From Dreissena polymorpha (lineage: Eukaryota > Mollusca > Bivalvia > Myida > Dreissenidae), in the NCBI RefSeq assembly GCF_020536995.1, contig NC_068355.1:69017307-69081306 (forward strand): DNA of 64,000 nt, given 5' to 3'. Below the pieces are notes generated by a model. The model did not search any database and was not told the DNA's origin. It worked only from the letters and a program-made list of their open reading frames with translations. Each line of letters begins with the position of its first letter. The stretch's first letter is position 1. The position numbers and the translations under genes are program-made. Below are positions 1 to 14,000 of this stretch, piece by piece.

Positions 1-2151
1 TGGTTTTAATAAGTTACTTTCATATGTGTTTGCAAACCATATATTCAAACTGATAATCCTTTTACATGTACTTGAAATTTGGTGTCTAATGTGAAGTATT
101 TGCAGATGAACATGCTGCATATATAGGTTCTGATATGATCTTTAATAGACTTTAATGCCATCAGACTTGGTTGTGAAAAAATGGGTCTTAATGCCATATG
201 CCGCCAGTGTTGCACATGAGTTCAGTTTGGCTTAGAGCTACCTTGTCCGCTAGAAAGTTAGGTTTTGTGGTCTTATTGCTTAGAAAAACCCAATGTCTAA
301 GGCTAGTGGTTAAGTTTGTCTTATCCTTGCTATATAAACAAGTATTCCCTGTATATCCACTTGTTGAATGCCAAACAAAAATTATGAGTAAATCCTGCTT
401 TTTGCAGAATTGATGAGATACTTAAGAAATGACTTGCTGGCCCCATCGCCGAAAATACATATAAGCATTAAATACCATCTTATAATTATACTACTTTGAC
501 CCAGTTTTGGCTAATTCCTCTTAACTTGGAAAAAGATTGCCAATATCTACATGACTCCATTGGTTTTCAGGTCAATGCCAAATGTTTCTGTGTCATATTT
601 AATCACACTTTGACAATGCTCTTGTTTCCAATTGCCAATTATTTTATGTTTTTTAATCTGAAATCGTTCAACCTTGAGGATCTATTCTATCATATACATA
701 AAACTCCTGCAATGTAGGTTTGGCAAACTAAAACTCCTTTGGTGGTTAACAATTAACAGCAAAATATTGTTTAGAATCTCACTTTGGGTCTCTGTATTGT
801 TTAGTTCGTTAGAATCAAGAATCTTTCATCCCCTTATTGCATTGGTTTGATTTTTGTTGTCTGAGCTAAAACTCCCATCGCTTTAGTTTTTATATCCACA
901 CAATTATGATACAAATATTATTGTATGTATGAATATCTTAGTCATAATTTAACCAACCCTGTGTCACTGCAACTTAGCTATCAAAATTAAGGAATTTTTT
1001 AATAATTGCCGCTTAAATGATAAAATATCCATAGGTTTGTAATAAAACAATTACAACTATGACAGCAATAAAATACATTAAGCTCACTGCAATAAACTGT
1101 ATTTATTCAAAAAAGTTCACTTAAAAATTACACAACACCCATCCAATGTTTATTAGGAAAATACCCATACAAATGGTCTGAATAACAAAGTTATAATAAA
1201 CAACATTTCCTTCCTTAAGTGAACACTGTCAGACTGACTGATAGATATCCCCCTTTTGCAGACGTTCCGGCAGGGCTTGAGTACGTGAGAACGGTTTCAT
1301 GGGTTTGCATGTAGCGAAACTAAACGGTTGATCGGGGGCTTGGCATCTTCGTGTGTGCAGTTGGCCATGTTATTTGATTTAACAATGAATAGCACGCATA
1401 GCACTAATATGAAACTGCATTACACATGATAAGGTACACAATTGGAATATCATTTTTGGGAAAAGGGACTTTTAAGTGCTAACGTGAAAGTGTGATAGTT
1501 ATAGGCAACCTTATCAAGATGTGCTAGCGTATAAGATAAACAATAAATCTGTGGAATTGTTAACATGCAGATTATGAAGTGTTTGAGTGTATATTAGCAT
1601 TTTTGTATAATTATGATAAGAATTACATTTAAATTAACGTTTTATTTAACATCATTCATGTACATAAGTCGCATACTTTGAAAATAGATACTGCGTCAAA
1701 AAGCCTTCAGGCTTTCCTTTTTTATATGCAGCTGACACCATCTTAACAAAGAGGATACTTTCCTATGTTCGCAAATAAGTCCTTGCTTCTGACTCTTCTT
1801 ACTCCTAAGTACCCGTGATACCCCATAATAAATATCCTATTGATAATTGCTCAAACACACTATTTAACATCTTGCATTTTTAGTTGGTCGCGTTAGCGGC
1901 CAGGTAAATTTACAGAACATATTTTGCAAATCAGTATGTGCTTAGAAGCCTTAAGTACGGTAAGAACCAAAACTCACTCTGCAAGGGACGATTACCGCTG
2001 CCTGCCTGCAGCAGACGACAAATGATTCTGCTCTAGCAGTGAGTGTATATACCCTTTAGCAGTGAGTTTATATACCAGCTTGTAAGTCGACATTGACAAG
2101 TCTAGTGTTTATCATTGAAATCTTTACATACTGGCTGCTTTCAGGGAAAAC
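1..2151. other. 5' intergenic stretch, no gene recognised
   Basis: The sequence is AT-rich with scattered AATAAA motifs around 1070-1100. Open frames here are short and have no recognisable domain or codon signal. It could hold the 3' end of a gene lying to the left, but nothing supports that beyond the polyadenylation-like motifs. Confidence 0.4.
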
Positions 2152-2235
2152 GGGGCTTAATGCACGTCAAATACGATTAGCCTGTTCACACTGATTAGCC
2201 TGTGCAATGCGCACAAGCTAATCAAGGACGACAAC
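2152..2235. repeat. Decayed fragment of the AGGCTAATC fold-back MITE
   Basis: It holds GGGCTTAATGCACG followed by GATTAGCCTGTTCACAC and GCTAATCAAGGACGAC. These are degraded versions of the same parts in the complete copies at 12094-12337 and 59904-60146. The outer ends are lost. It lies about 220 bp upstream of the SRR-like start codon. Confidence 0.6.
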
Positions 2236-2457
2236 CGCGAACAACTTCAGTGCTTTGATTTACCTTTGGCATTTGTATTCTTCTAGCATTGTTAACAATA
2301 AAAGTCTGTTTATACATGTCAATTTTCCAATATATTATCGAGTCCCTTTAATTAAACCGTGTGCGCCATACGTGTTATCTTAAACTTAGTATTAATGCGA
2401 CCGTACACACCAACCAGCAGTCAGTAGGATATAGCACTGTGTAGTAGGGAATTAAAT

Positions 2458-2646
2458 ATGTCAGGTAAACTACATATTGGTATAAACGATGTTTTGAAGG
2501 CAAAGAGCAGGATTCGGCAGTTTGTGCATGCAACACCTGTGTTCACATCAAGCACATTCGATCAACGATATGGAAGACGATTTTATTTCAAAGCGGAAAA
2601 TCTGCAGAAGACGGGGTCGTTTAAAGCTAGAGGGGCGTTAAATGCA
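2458..2646 (+). CDS. SRR: SRR-like exon 1 (residues 1-63)
   Basis: It runs from the ATG through TGSFKARGALNA, which carries the PLP lysine, and ends at donor GTGAGT in phase 0. The start was chosen because position 56 of the lysine then equals that of the human enzyme. Confidence 0.9.
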
Positions 2647-5002
2647 GTGAGTAAACATCCATCACTTGTGTTTCTACGGTGTTGTCACTTTGTTTACTAT
2701 AACGGCGTAGAGTCTACTGCTTATTCGAATATCGGTATCAGAAAAGTATGGTAGACATATCGTACCACAAATACATCAGGCTTCATTAAATCACAAGTTT
2801 AAACGAAAACAGTTGGTCTTCATTTGTTGTATCTTTTATCCCACAACGTTGTAAATTATTTTATTATTGGTTCTCGTTACTTTCTTTTAGAATGTATCTT
2901 CCGTTTTATTTCTCATACAGCCGTAATACAACTTCGATTGGTGTATAACGGATAGCTAAGGACTTCGAGTCTCATTTCAACGTAAACGCCATGCATTTAG
3001 TAATTAAGGTAGTGCACCTCTAATGGGCACATATCCAAATATAATCTAATTAATTATTTTCCTTTTCAGCATCATTTCACTGAACTACATGCAAATTTGT
3101 AGGTAGGCTTTCCATGCTTTTTAAAAACATATACCGATTTTTTCAAAACCACCCCCACGCTCGGCTTTTGTCCAGTTTATTTTCACCCCTGGGGTATATA
3201 AAAGTTCCATAATTCATTCAAATTTCCAAATATGGGCATGCAGTTGGTGTGTACAGATGCTGTAAAGGTGTTTGAAGTTTAAACAAGATGAAATAAGTAT
3301 TCTTTTACAGACATTTATTTTTTACAAATTTTTATCTATGGAAGAGCACCATGAAATGTAAGTGATTTCAGCCAAGTAAAAATTGGGTCGGTTAAAAACA
3401 AAGTGTCATAAAATTCAAAATAGTATCATTTTAGTCATATTTTAAACTTAGTTTTTATAGAAACACTATATACAGCAAAAATACCAAGAACTAGACAGAT
3501 TTACCGTTTACTTTTTGAATAAAAATAAAAATGCAACATGCATGGTTCGTATTTTCAACAGTAAATCACCCAATTTCGCCATAACGTTGTTTTAATTTTA
3601 ATAATTGAAAAATGTGCATAAAAATTGCAACATATTTAACAATAAATATAGCTTATATGCCATATTAAATCAAATTACGTTAGAAAATAAATAAAACGCG
3701 TCGCAAAAAAGTATACGTCGTCGGCAGGATTCGAACCTGCGCGGGAATATCCCAAAAGATTTCTAGTCTATCGCCTTAACCACTAGGCTACGGCACCTAA
3801 TAGTAGGCTCTTCAACCTTCGAAGAAATCGCGGGAAATCATTAGAGGTGCACTACCTTAAACCATTAAACATAGATAGGCACATGTCTTTCCTATTGAAA
3901 CATGCCAGCGGTTTTAAATTTCAGAAATTTTTTAATTTGTTTACAGCGCGAATTTCATGGTACACTGATTCAGCCATTACCGGGTCGCTTAGGTCTTTAT
4001 CGGATTACATGTGTATCGTGTTATTTCTTGAAATTTGACACAGCATTTTTTTTTAAATAATTAACAATATATGTACATTTCCAGAAAGGAAATTCATTTC
4101 TGCGTTTAATAAGACCAAGTTCTTGGAAATCGCTGCACAATCGATGAGGTAATGGCTGTCCAAACCTATGCACCCTATATTCGGGTCATTTTGTGTTTAA
4201 TACGTCTTGTTGTATATGATATTGAAAAATATGTTTTCAGAGAACTTGATTTTTCGTTAAAATCTGATTATTTTTCATTAAAAATGATGTTTTCAGTAAT
4301 TAATATCATAGCCACACGCTAACCACATGTGTATTGGACAACTTCAATTGAGTTTATATTTATTTTGAGACAATCCCTACATTCCTGAATATGGGTCACC
4401 ACATGTCCGTTATTCACTAAATCCCGAGTTGCAGCTTTCATGCTTATTTTATATGGTACGCATCAATTTGGTTTCTCAGCATTCTTACTTTTGTAAAGGA
4501 CACATAATAGTAAAATATTACATCAATGAACATTATGTTTACCAAACAAAATTGCAAAATTCAAGAAACCATTCGTTTGAACTTTTCCTGTTGTCACAAA
4601 AACGGTGCGTACATAACGTGACCTTGTTTTGCTTTCGAAAAAAGAAACAGTTGTAAACATTGACACACGTCAACAAAAACATGAATCGACTTAACAATGA
4701 TAGGCTTTTTGTATTCAATTTATAGAAAACTGTAAATCTTAACATAAATAAAAGTATTTTGCAAAAAAACGTTTAACCTATCCGTTACTCACTAAAATCC
4801 GCTATACACCAATCGACTTTATTTAAGTGCTTGCTTGAAATTGACGTCATCTATATTCATGCACACGATAATAGTTGCTTATTTACATACCGGTAATTAT
4901 CCGTCAATGCATCCGTCAAATTGTAGGTCGCCGGTAAATGATTTGAACACATTGTTTTATACGAATCATTTGGCAACTTTAATAACATTTTACACTTAGC
5001 CC

Positions 5003-5057
<55 letters not shown>

Positions 5058-8000
5058 AAATTCTCGATACTTTCCCTTGTTCGTAGGTGTTAAGACATTT
5101 AGAATAGATCACATTCCAATGTTTCTGAGAAAGTTAATTAATTAATATAGCTACGTCATGTATTATATGTTCAAGCTTAGCGAGTCAAAATAATGCTTTT
5201 AAGCTCACTGAGGTGCACCATGTGCTCATTGCGAGCTTTTGTGATCGCCTTTTGTCCGCCATGCGTCGTTCGGCGTCAACAATTGCCTTGTTAATACTTT
5301 AGAGGCCACATTATTGTCCGATCTTCAAGAACATTTGTCCCAATTATATCTTGGACATCGTCCGATACCCACGTTCGACCCATTCCGTGACTCTCCATTT
5401 ATCCTAATGCTGGAGAGTAACGGAATGAATTAGTCGTGGGTATCCGACGATGTACCTTTAATGACTTTGAAAATGGTTACGAGTGGTTGAAAAACATGGC
5501 CGCCAGGCTATATTAAAACATTGCTAACACTATAGAGCCCACCTTTGCTGTCCAATTTTCATGAAACTTGATCAGAAGATTTGTCCCAAATATATATTTT
5601 TGATGAGTTCGAAAATGGTTCCGGTTGGTTGAAAAACATGACTGCAAAGGGGAGGGGCTTTTTTCTTACATACACGCCGGGTATGTGGATACTTTGATAA
5701 CAGATGGCACTTCGATACCAGATAACAACAAAAGCCACGCGCGAAAGTTGAGTTCTTCAGCTTTTTTGCATTTATGTTCTGTTTGGTTTTCAGACACGTA
5801 CCATGGTTTGGTCGATTAATGGTATAGTACTTCGTTATCCGGGGCAAGAAAGTCGTGAAAAAAAGAGTAGATTATAAAAAAGAGATAACATTTCATCGAT
5901 AATCCCTATGAATTCGATGATTAGTACGTATTTCAACAAAAGAAAAATACTTGGAAATAAATCAAGAACATGCCAACTAATCGAAATAAAAGATCAATAT
6001 GTCCATTAATGTTACAAAATGTTAAATTTTAGTTTAATAACGTATTTTAGGAAATTCAAATGTGTTAAGAGTCGGTTGCCAAAATTTCATGGACACTTCT
6101 TTTACCGATCATCTCAAAGATAATGACACTTCGATTCCAGATAATTCGACACTTTTTACCAGATATAACACACTCTATTTAGTGAATAAGAAATGCAGAA
6201 TTCCCTGTGGAATACTGCTATAGTAAGCAAGCAATAAATAGCAAGAGGCCCCAAAGGGCCCTGGGTCGCTCAGCCGAGAGACTATGATGGAAAGTAACAA
6301 AGATTAAAACTCTTCAGCAAATATTTCAAATTATTGGTATGAGAAGACTGACTTAGAAAATAAGGTGTTCCAAAGTATTCACAATAGGCCTACATAGAAA
6401 ATAACCCCACCCACCCTGACGGCCATGTTTTGAATACCCAGATTAAAAAAATATATATATAAGGAAAATGCGTCTTACATACATATAGAGAAAACTGCCC
6501 CATCCCCTGGCGGCCATGTTTTTCCACTGATCACGACCATTCTCAAACTCGTCTTAGATATCTACTTAACCTATGTTTTGATCAAATTTCATGATGATTA
6601 GGCAAACAATGTGACTTCTAGAGTGTTCACAAGCTTCCTTTCTATATAAATATAAGGAAAAAGACCCCCCCCCCCCCCGGCGGCTATGTTTTTTTTACCG
6701 ATTTTAACCATTTTCGAACTCAACCAGGAATCAAATGTTCGGACCAAATGTGTCTTCGAGACTGTTCACATGTTTACACTATAAACATATAGAGAAAACT
6801 GCCCCGCCCCCTGGCGGCCATGTTTTTTCACCGATCATGACCATTTTCGAACTCGTCCGAGATATCTATAAAATCGATGTAAAGACAAAATTTCATGATG
6901 ATTAGGCAAAAAATGTGACTTCTAGAGTGTTCACAAGCTTTTTTTTTACTATTTAAACATACGGAAAAAGACCCCCCCCCCTGGCGGCCATGTTTTTTTT
7001 ACCAATCCAAACCATTTTCGAACTCCACCGACGTATCCAGGAAACAAATGTTCTGACTAAATTGCATGAAGATTTGACCAAAACTGTGACTTCTAGAGTG
7101 CTCACATGTTTTCACTATATACATATAGAGAAAACTGCCCCGCCCCCTGGCGGCCAGGTTTTTTCACCGATTTGGATCATTTTCGAACTCGTCCGAGATA
7201 TCAATTAAACCAATGTTTTGACCATGTTTCATGATGATTGGGCAATAATTGTGACTTATAGAGTGTTCATAAGGTTTCTTTATAGCCATATACGGAAAAC
7301 TGCCCCGCCCCCTGGCGGCCATGTTTTTTAAATGGACCGAAACCGTTTTTGAACTCAACCAACATATCATTAAGACAAACATTTTGACAAAGTTCACGAA
7401 GATTGGGCATCAAATGTGACTTCTACAGTGTTCACCGGGTTTTTCTTTTTTTGACCTAGTGACTTAGTTTTTGACCCAGCATGACCCTGTCTCGAACTCG
7501 GTCGAGGTATCATTATGACAAATGTTCTGACCAAGTTTCATGAAGATCGGACAATAAATGTTGCCTCTGAAGTTTTCACAAGGCAAATGTTAACAAAGGA
7601 CGCACAACGCGCGACGCACGACGAACGACGGACAAAAGGCGATCACAATAGCACGTTGTGCTCAGGTGAGCTAAAAATGTATGTACTGACGTAAATTAAA
7701 AACGAATTACCGAAACATGTTCTTATCCTTTCGGAATATGATAATTAAAGGGAAAAGGAAGTGTAAAGGGAAGTGCTTCCTATAAGTAGAGCTCAATATA
7801 AAGACATGCGCCTTGTCTGAAAAACTTATCTGTATGATATAACTTAATTTTTTTGATGAACTTACCTCTCGCGCGTGGCTTTTTGACGATGCTGCGAAGC
7901 AGCTCGTCTAAGTTATCATACAATAAAAACATTCTTCACAATGGCGACCTATGTAAAAGACCGAGCCAGTCCGATTGAGATAGTTCGGTTTTTCTAATCG

Positions 8001-11000
8001 GCATACCTTGCTGATTATTATTATAAGGTATAGGAAGCTCAGCTATAGATAGGACAGCATATTCTGGGAAAAATATTTAATAATAGTTTGAAAACGTTAA
8101 TTTTTAATCAGTTATATTCAATCCATTATATGTTTATAGATCAATGAAACAATTATGCATTTTCTGTATTGTATTTTACATTTGTCTTGATTTAGTAAAT
8201 AAATTGCGAATTAAAACATGTATAATTAACTTTCAACGCGATCATGAGTGTAAAGAAAACGAATTTTTTCCAACCTGCCATTTGTAAACGTTGTAGCGAC
8301 TATGGTATATAAACAGCATAATAGCTGTATGATATCTGTGAAACTCGCTCTTATGCGTGCTTTCTCATTTTGCATATTTAATAAACTTTTCAAACAGAAA
8401 TTACAGTGCCACATCAGTGCACATATTATGTTTGATAAATCATTCGTTTGTTGGACATTGTTTGCTGTTTTTAACACATTTTAGGTTATATCGCGGAGAT
8501 TTAGCTAACCTTACCATGTGTTCATGGGCAAACTCACGTATTCAAGTGCTCTTACGACTATGTGCTCATACCTACTTTCGGGAATTATCATCAAATTATT
8601 GCCGTACTTAACGAACGAACATGCCTAAGCTTCTTGAATAAGAGAGAAAAAACAATAATCAAAAGAGAAAAATTATATGTTCATGCACATGGGCATGTGA
8701 AATCACGTTCGCACACACAGCATCATTAACTTAGGAAAGGAAACAACGAAATATAAAGTTTGGTATGATATACATGTGAAATTAAGGAGCATGGTGTAAT
8801 TAAAGAGCATGTCAAGTTTTGAATTTATATGCTGAAACGTAATGTTATAACCCACAAACGTTTTACTGTAACAGAACGTTTTTTTAAGATAAGTTGTACA
8901 GAAAATACACGTCGAATATCTTTTTAAAGATATTTCTTGTCATATTTGATCGAGAATGTAACCCGCCTCCTAGTTTCGCTGAATAGATCAAGTTCCCCAA
9001 TGGTACTACTACCCCGTACCCCCATTTTTTTTCGTACCCTACTTTTTTCGTACCCAATTTGTTTCGTACCCATTTTGTTTCATACCGATTTTTTTTCCTA
9101 TTTTTTTTTTCGAAACCAAATCTTTTTTCGTACCCAATTTTTCTTGCATAATTTTTGTACCCAAAATTGTCGTATCCATTTTTTCCTACCCAAAATTTTC
9201 GTACCCACATACACAATTGTGGTGATTTAGATAAACTTAAATAGATGCTTTTATATCAATCCTCTTCAAAAGCATCGTCACACCAGTATTGTCAGTACTT
9301 TGATGTTGTTATCTGGTATCGAAGTGCCATCTGTTATCAAAGTATCCGCATACCGAGCGTGCTAAAGTAAACCCTTGTTAACACTCTAGAGACCACATTT
9401 GGTTCCGATCTTCATGACTTTGATCAGATGATTTGTTCAAATTATATCGTGGACGAGTTCGAATATGGTTCTGGTTGGTTGAATGGCCGAAATGGGGTGG
9501 GCATTTTTCCTTATATGGCTTTAGTAAAACCTTTTAAAACTCTAGCCGATCTTCAAAAAACTTGGTCAAAATAGTTGTCTTAAAGGTATATTGGATGAAA
9601 TCGAAAATGATACAGGCTGGTTGAAAAACATGGCCGCCAAGGACAGCGCATTTGTCCTTATACGGCTATAGTTAAACCTTGTCTATACTCTCGAGGCAAC
9701 ATTTATTTCCGATCTTCATTAAACTTGGTCAGACGATTTGTTATAATTATATCTTGAATTTGTTCGAAAATGGTTTCGGATGGTTGAAAACCATGGCCGA
9801 CAGGAAGCGGGGCATTTTTCCTTAAATGCTATGGTAAAACCTTGTAAACACTCTAAAATTGACATTAATAGTCCAACTTTCACGAAACTTGGTCAGAACT
9901 TTGTTCTAATGATATGTTGAATAAGTTCAAAAATGGTTCCGGTTTTTTAAAAACATGCCAACTAGGGGTGGGACATTTTTCCTTATATGGCTATAGCAAA
10001 ACTTCGTTATCAATCTAGAGGTTACATTTATTGTCCGATCTTCATGAAACTTGGTCAGAAGATTTTTCCCAATAATATCTTGAATTATTTGGAAAATGGT
10101 TCGGGTGGGTTGAAAAACATGGCCGACAGGGATCGGGGCATTTTTCCTGAAATGGATATTGTAAAACCTTGTTAACACTCTAAAACTCACATTTATAGTT
10201 CAATCTTTATGAAACTTGGTAAGACCTTTGTTCTAATGATATCTTGAACGAGTTCGAAAATGGTTTTGGTTTGTTAAAAACATGGAAACTAGGGTGGGGC
10301 ATTTTTCCTGATATGGCTATTGTAAAACCTTGTAAACACACTAAAACTCACATTTATAGTTCAATTTTTATGAAACTTGCTAAGTCCTTTGTTCTAATGA
10401 TATTTTGAACGAGTTTGAAATGGTTATGGTTTGTTAAAAACATGGAAACTAGGGTGGGGCATTTTTCCTGATATTGCAATAGTAAAACCTTGTTAACACT
10501 CTTAAAGTCACGTTTATAGTTCAGTCTTTATGGTCAGAACTTTTGATCTGATTATAGCTTGAATGAGTAAGCAAATAGTTATGTTCTGTTGAAAAGAATG
10601 GCCGCCAGTGGCCGCGGCATTGTTCCTGATATGGCTATGGCAAAACAATTAACACTCTAAAAGTCACATTTATAGTTTAATCTTCATAACACTTGGTGAG
10701 AACATTTGTTCGTATGATATCTTGGGCTGCACAGAACTGGTCAGTTCATTTGTAACTCAGGTGAGCGACTTTGGGCCTTGTATTTAAGATTAACATTGAT
10801 CACACTAAGGAGTCACAACAACGAGTACGTTCTTGCTGTGATGACCAGAATAATGATGATAAACAACAAGGCGTTAAAAAAGAACTTGTAATTTTACACA
10901 TGAAATATTCTGACCATGCTATAAGTAATCAAGGGCTATAGAAGATAGCAATTTCTAGAAAATACTTAAGTTGTTTAAATGTACTGTAAGACATTTTGAA

Positions 11001-14000
11001 GAAAAACAAAACGAAATGGCAGCGACATTATAACAGGAAGCAATTTGAACCAAGAAGATATCACGTTTCTACACTGATGAGTGTTGAAAGTTATCTCGGA
11101 AAGATGCCACCTAATCGTTAGCAGTTTGGATGCATTTAAGCATTCTGCATTTTACAGGATTTGTTCATAATTGCTCGGATATGTCAATAAATGGATTGTA
11201 GATTATCTAAAAGTCAATCGTTGTTTATTGCTTTACAGGTGACAGCGTTGCTCGAATCAAATAGGTCTATACCAGGGGTGGTAGGTAAAAAGTTATTTAG
11301 ATCGAACATTTATCTTTCATTTATGAACGTAATTTCAGCTTTGTTACCATACACCTTAGTGTGATAATTAAGTGGTCACTGTGTTTTAATTTGTTTAAGC
11401 TTCTCTTCGTTACTACCGTGCTGTTATACTAATATTCATTATCAAACGCACTCGTGTTCCTGATAATTTATTAGTGTGTACATAAAAGTCACAATTTGAC
11501 ATTGGCTGCTATATTATCATAAAATTATTCTTTATTTAAATTCTGCAGGTAACACACAGCAGCGGCAACCATGGGCAAGCCCTGGCATGGGCCGCACAAA
11601 TACGTGGGTTGAAATGTGCGGTGGTAGCCCCGAACACCAGCCCTACAGTAAAGTTAGACGCGATACGCGGTTATGGCGCAGATGTTGTCATATGTGAACC
11701 GACGCCGATTTCAAGGTCGGTTGACTTCTTAGTTAAAGCAATTGTATTGTTTTATCAGAATTACACGATATTAAGTTATTGTTTTTTCATTGACAAAATA
11801 TCTAAGACATTCAATTAAAAATTTACACCCCGGTGCTCTTTAAATGGACTGGCTCACTGTTTTCAGAAATGTCAATTCTTTTTAATTTGACCTAGATTGA
11901 AAAAGGAGTTCGCGCATTATATTTAAACAAGCGCAATAACACTCCTGACTAAAAATGTTAAGCATATATATTCGTTAATTGAAAATCATCAATCGAAATA
12001 AGAAAAAAAGCTTTTTAAACTTTTTAAATCGATACTTAAGCAAAAACGTGTACTACAGATACAGCTTTTTACATAACCTTAATTTGTGTCTTGTTCTGAG
12101 AAAATTGGACTTAATGCATGTGCGTAAAGTGTCGTCCCAGATTAGCATGTGCAGTCCGCACAGGCTAATCAGGGACGACACTTTCCGCTTTTATGGTATT
12201 TTAAGTTTCAAGTAAGTCCCTTCTTGCCGAAAATCATGTTTAGGCGGAAAGTGTCGTCCCTGATTAGCCTGTGCGGACTGCACATGCTAATCTGGGATGA
12301 CACTACGCACATGCATTATGCCCAGTTTTCTCAGAACGCGACTCATTTGATAGCTTGTGTGGTCTTATGGTAGAGCATGAGCTTTTGCTTCTAAAAGTCA
12401 TGGGTACAACCTTAGAACCGGCATTTTGTTCTTAGTAATTTTAATTTGTTTAACTATTCCAAATAGTTTTACTAGTTGATTTTAACTACGAAAATTGTGA
12501 AAACGTTCCTTTAAACATCAGTTTTATAAACATTCAGACAAGAGACCTGCGACAGAGTTGCAAATGATAAAGGATACCACTTCGTTCCGCCGTATGATGA
12601 TCTCGACGTTATTGCTGGACAGGTTCGTATTGTGGTTACCCACCAGTGCCCAATCTAATATTCTGATCTCAATCATGTTTCAATTATCGAAATGAGTATT
12701 CAAAAAATCCTTATAACGTTCATTCGAAATTTCAAGAAGCATTCAAGCGCAACATACGACCTAATTAAAACATTATTTTGCTGATTCTTTTAAAAGAATG
12801 TGATTGTACATTGTATATGTTTTTTGTTATCATATCGTGCACATTTTTTTTACTTATTAATATCATAGCCACGCGCTAACCTCCTGTGATATTGTGTAGC
12901 ATGCAGCCTTGACTTAATTGTTAAATTAGGGAACCATCGCTGTGGAATTCTTAGAGCAAATTCCACAACTCGACGCCATTCTTGTTCCGACAAGTGGCGG
13001 CGGCATGGTGGCTGGTATAGCTGTTGCCGCGAAATCAATCAAGCCCGATATTAGAGGTAGGGTTGTGTCAAACAATATAACGGCTTTAAATGTTTCAATG
13101 GGATTCTGTAAGCTATCTTCAAAATCGTGTTCCATCTAAGTTGTTTAAATCATGCAATTACTTGGGCTTCATAAATACAGGTTGTATAGTTTTACGAAAT
13201 TATTTAAATAGTAATTTGATGACTGTAATTTTACGGAATTCTCTATAATTGTATACATGCATTCTTATATTAATTGTATGTATTTTGTCATATGGTGTGA
13301 TTTTCTTTCTAAGTTTTCATAGTGGAACCCAATGGCAAAGACGTAGAGAGAAGCCTTGTCGCAGGTACTTTTTTTCGGCGTAGCTGTTTAACCCCGCTGT
13401 TTACCTTTCTTGGCCTTTACAACTGTCACTAATAATACTGGCGACATTTTCCCGCCCCAGTAGATACTCTTGTATATTATTAGCTGATTAAAAAGTAAGG
13501 GGTTCTGTATAAGGTATTACGTTTTAATGTCATAAATACTGAACTGCTATCTCACGCTTCTCCTTTCCAAGGGGAATTAACTCATCCGGAATTTTAACCG
13601 GGAATCCGCCACCTCAATACCGTAATACAGGCCAGGTTAAACATAGTACAATGCAACACAGCCATAAATCGGTAACCAACCCTCAATATTCTATCCGGAT
13701 CGACCAGGTGTATACGTGTCTTTTACGGCTCTGAATTGAAAATTGTTTTTCGATTTATTTCACTTGGTTGATTGGGGTTTTGAATTGATAAATTGTGTTA
13801 TTTATCTTTTTATTTCTCATTCCGATTAATGTATGTGGATTTAATGGATTTTGTTTCATTTGTAAAGGTAAGCCATTCTTGTTTTTATCGAACAATGGTT
13901 TATTTTTACCATGCTGGGTGTTTTCAGGCGCGAACGACCACGTGCAAAACCGTGCTCTTCTAATACATTGCTAGAACATGCAAAGCATGTTCTTCTAATG

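Larger units (their letters stand above)
3004..3860. mobile_element. TTAA-ended TIR element carrying a tRNA-Ser-like gene
   Basis: Perfect 22-bp terminal inverted repeats sit at 3004-3025 and 3839-3860, beginning TTAAGGTAGTGCACCTC. The outermost TTAA may be the target duplication. The 857-bp body has no open frame of note. It holds one tRNA-Ser-like gene on the minus strand, close to the right end. Probably a non-autonomous DNA transposon; the superfamily is unknown. Confidence 0.75.

Noticed and set aside
2647-2754. Extension of SRR-like exon 1 to a 98-residue product
   Set aside because: Family similarity ends exactly at the GTGAGT donor and resumes in phase at 11239.
5572-7397. Open frames on both strands in the unit-repeat blocks
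   Set aside because: They follow the repeat period (for example FELHRRIQETNV and similar) and recur in each unit out of frame.
8884-9230. Overlapping open frames of about 100 residues on both strands
   Set aside because: Both come from a degenerate TTCGTACCC tandem repeat; composition is repetitive and neither strand shows a domain.
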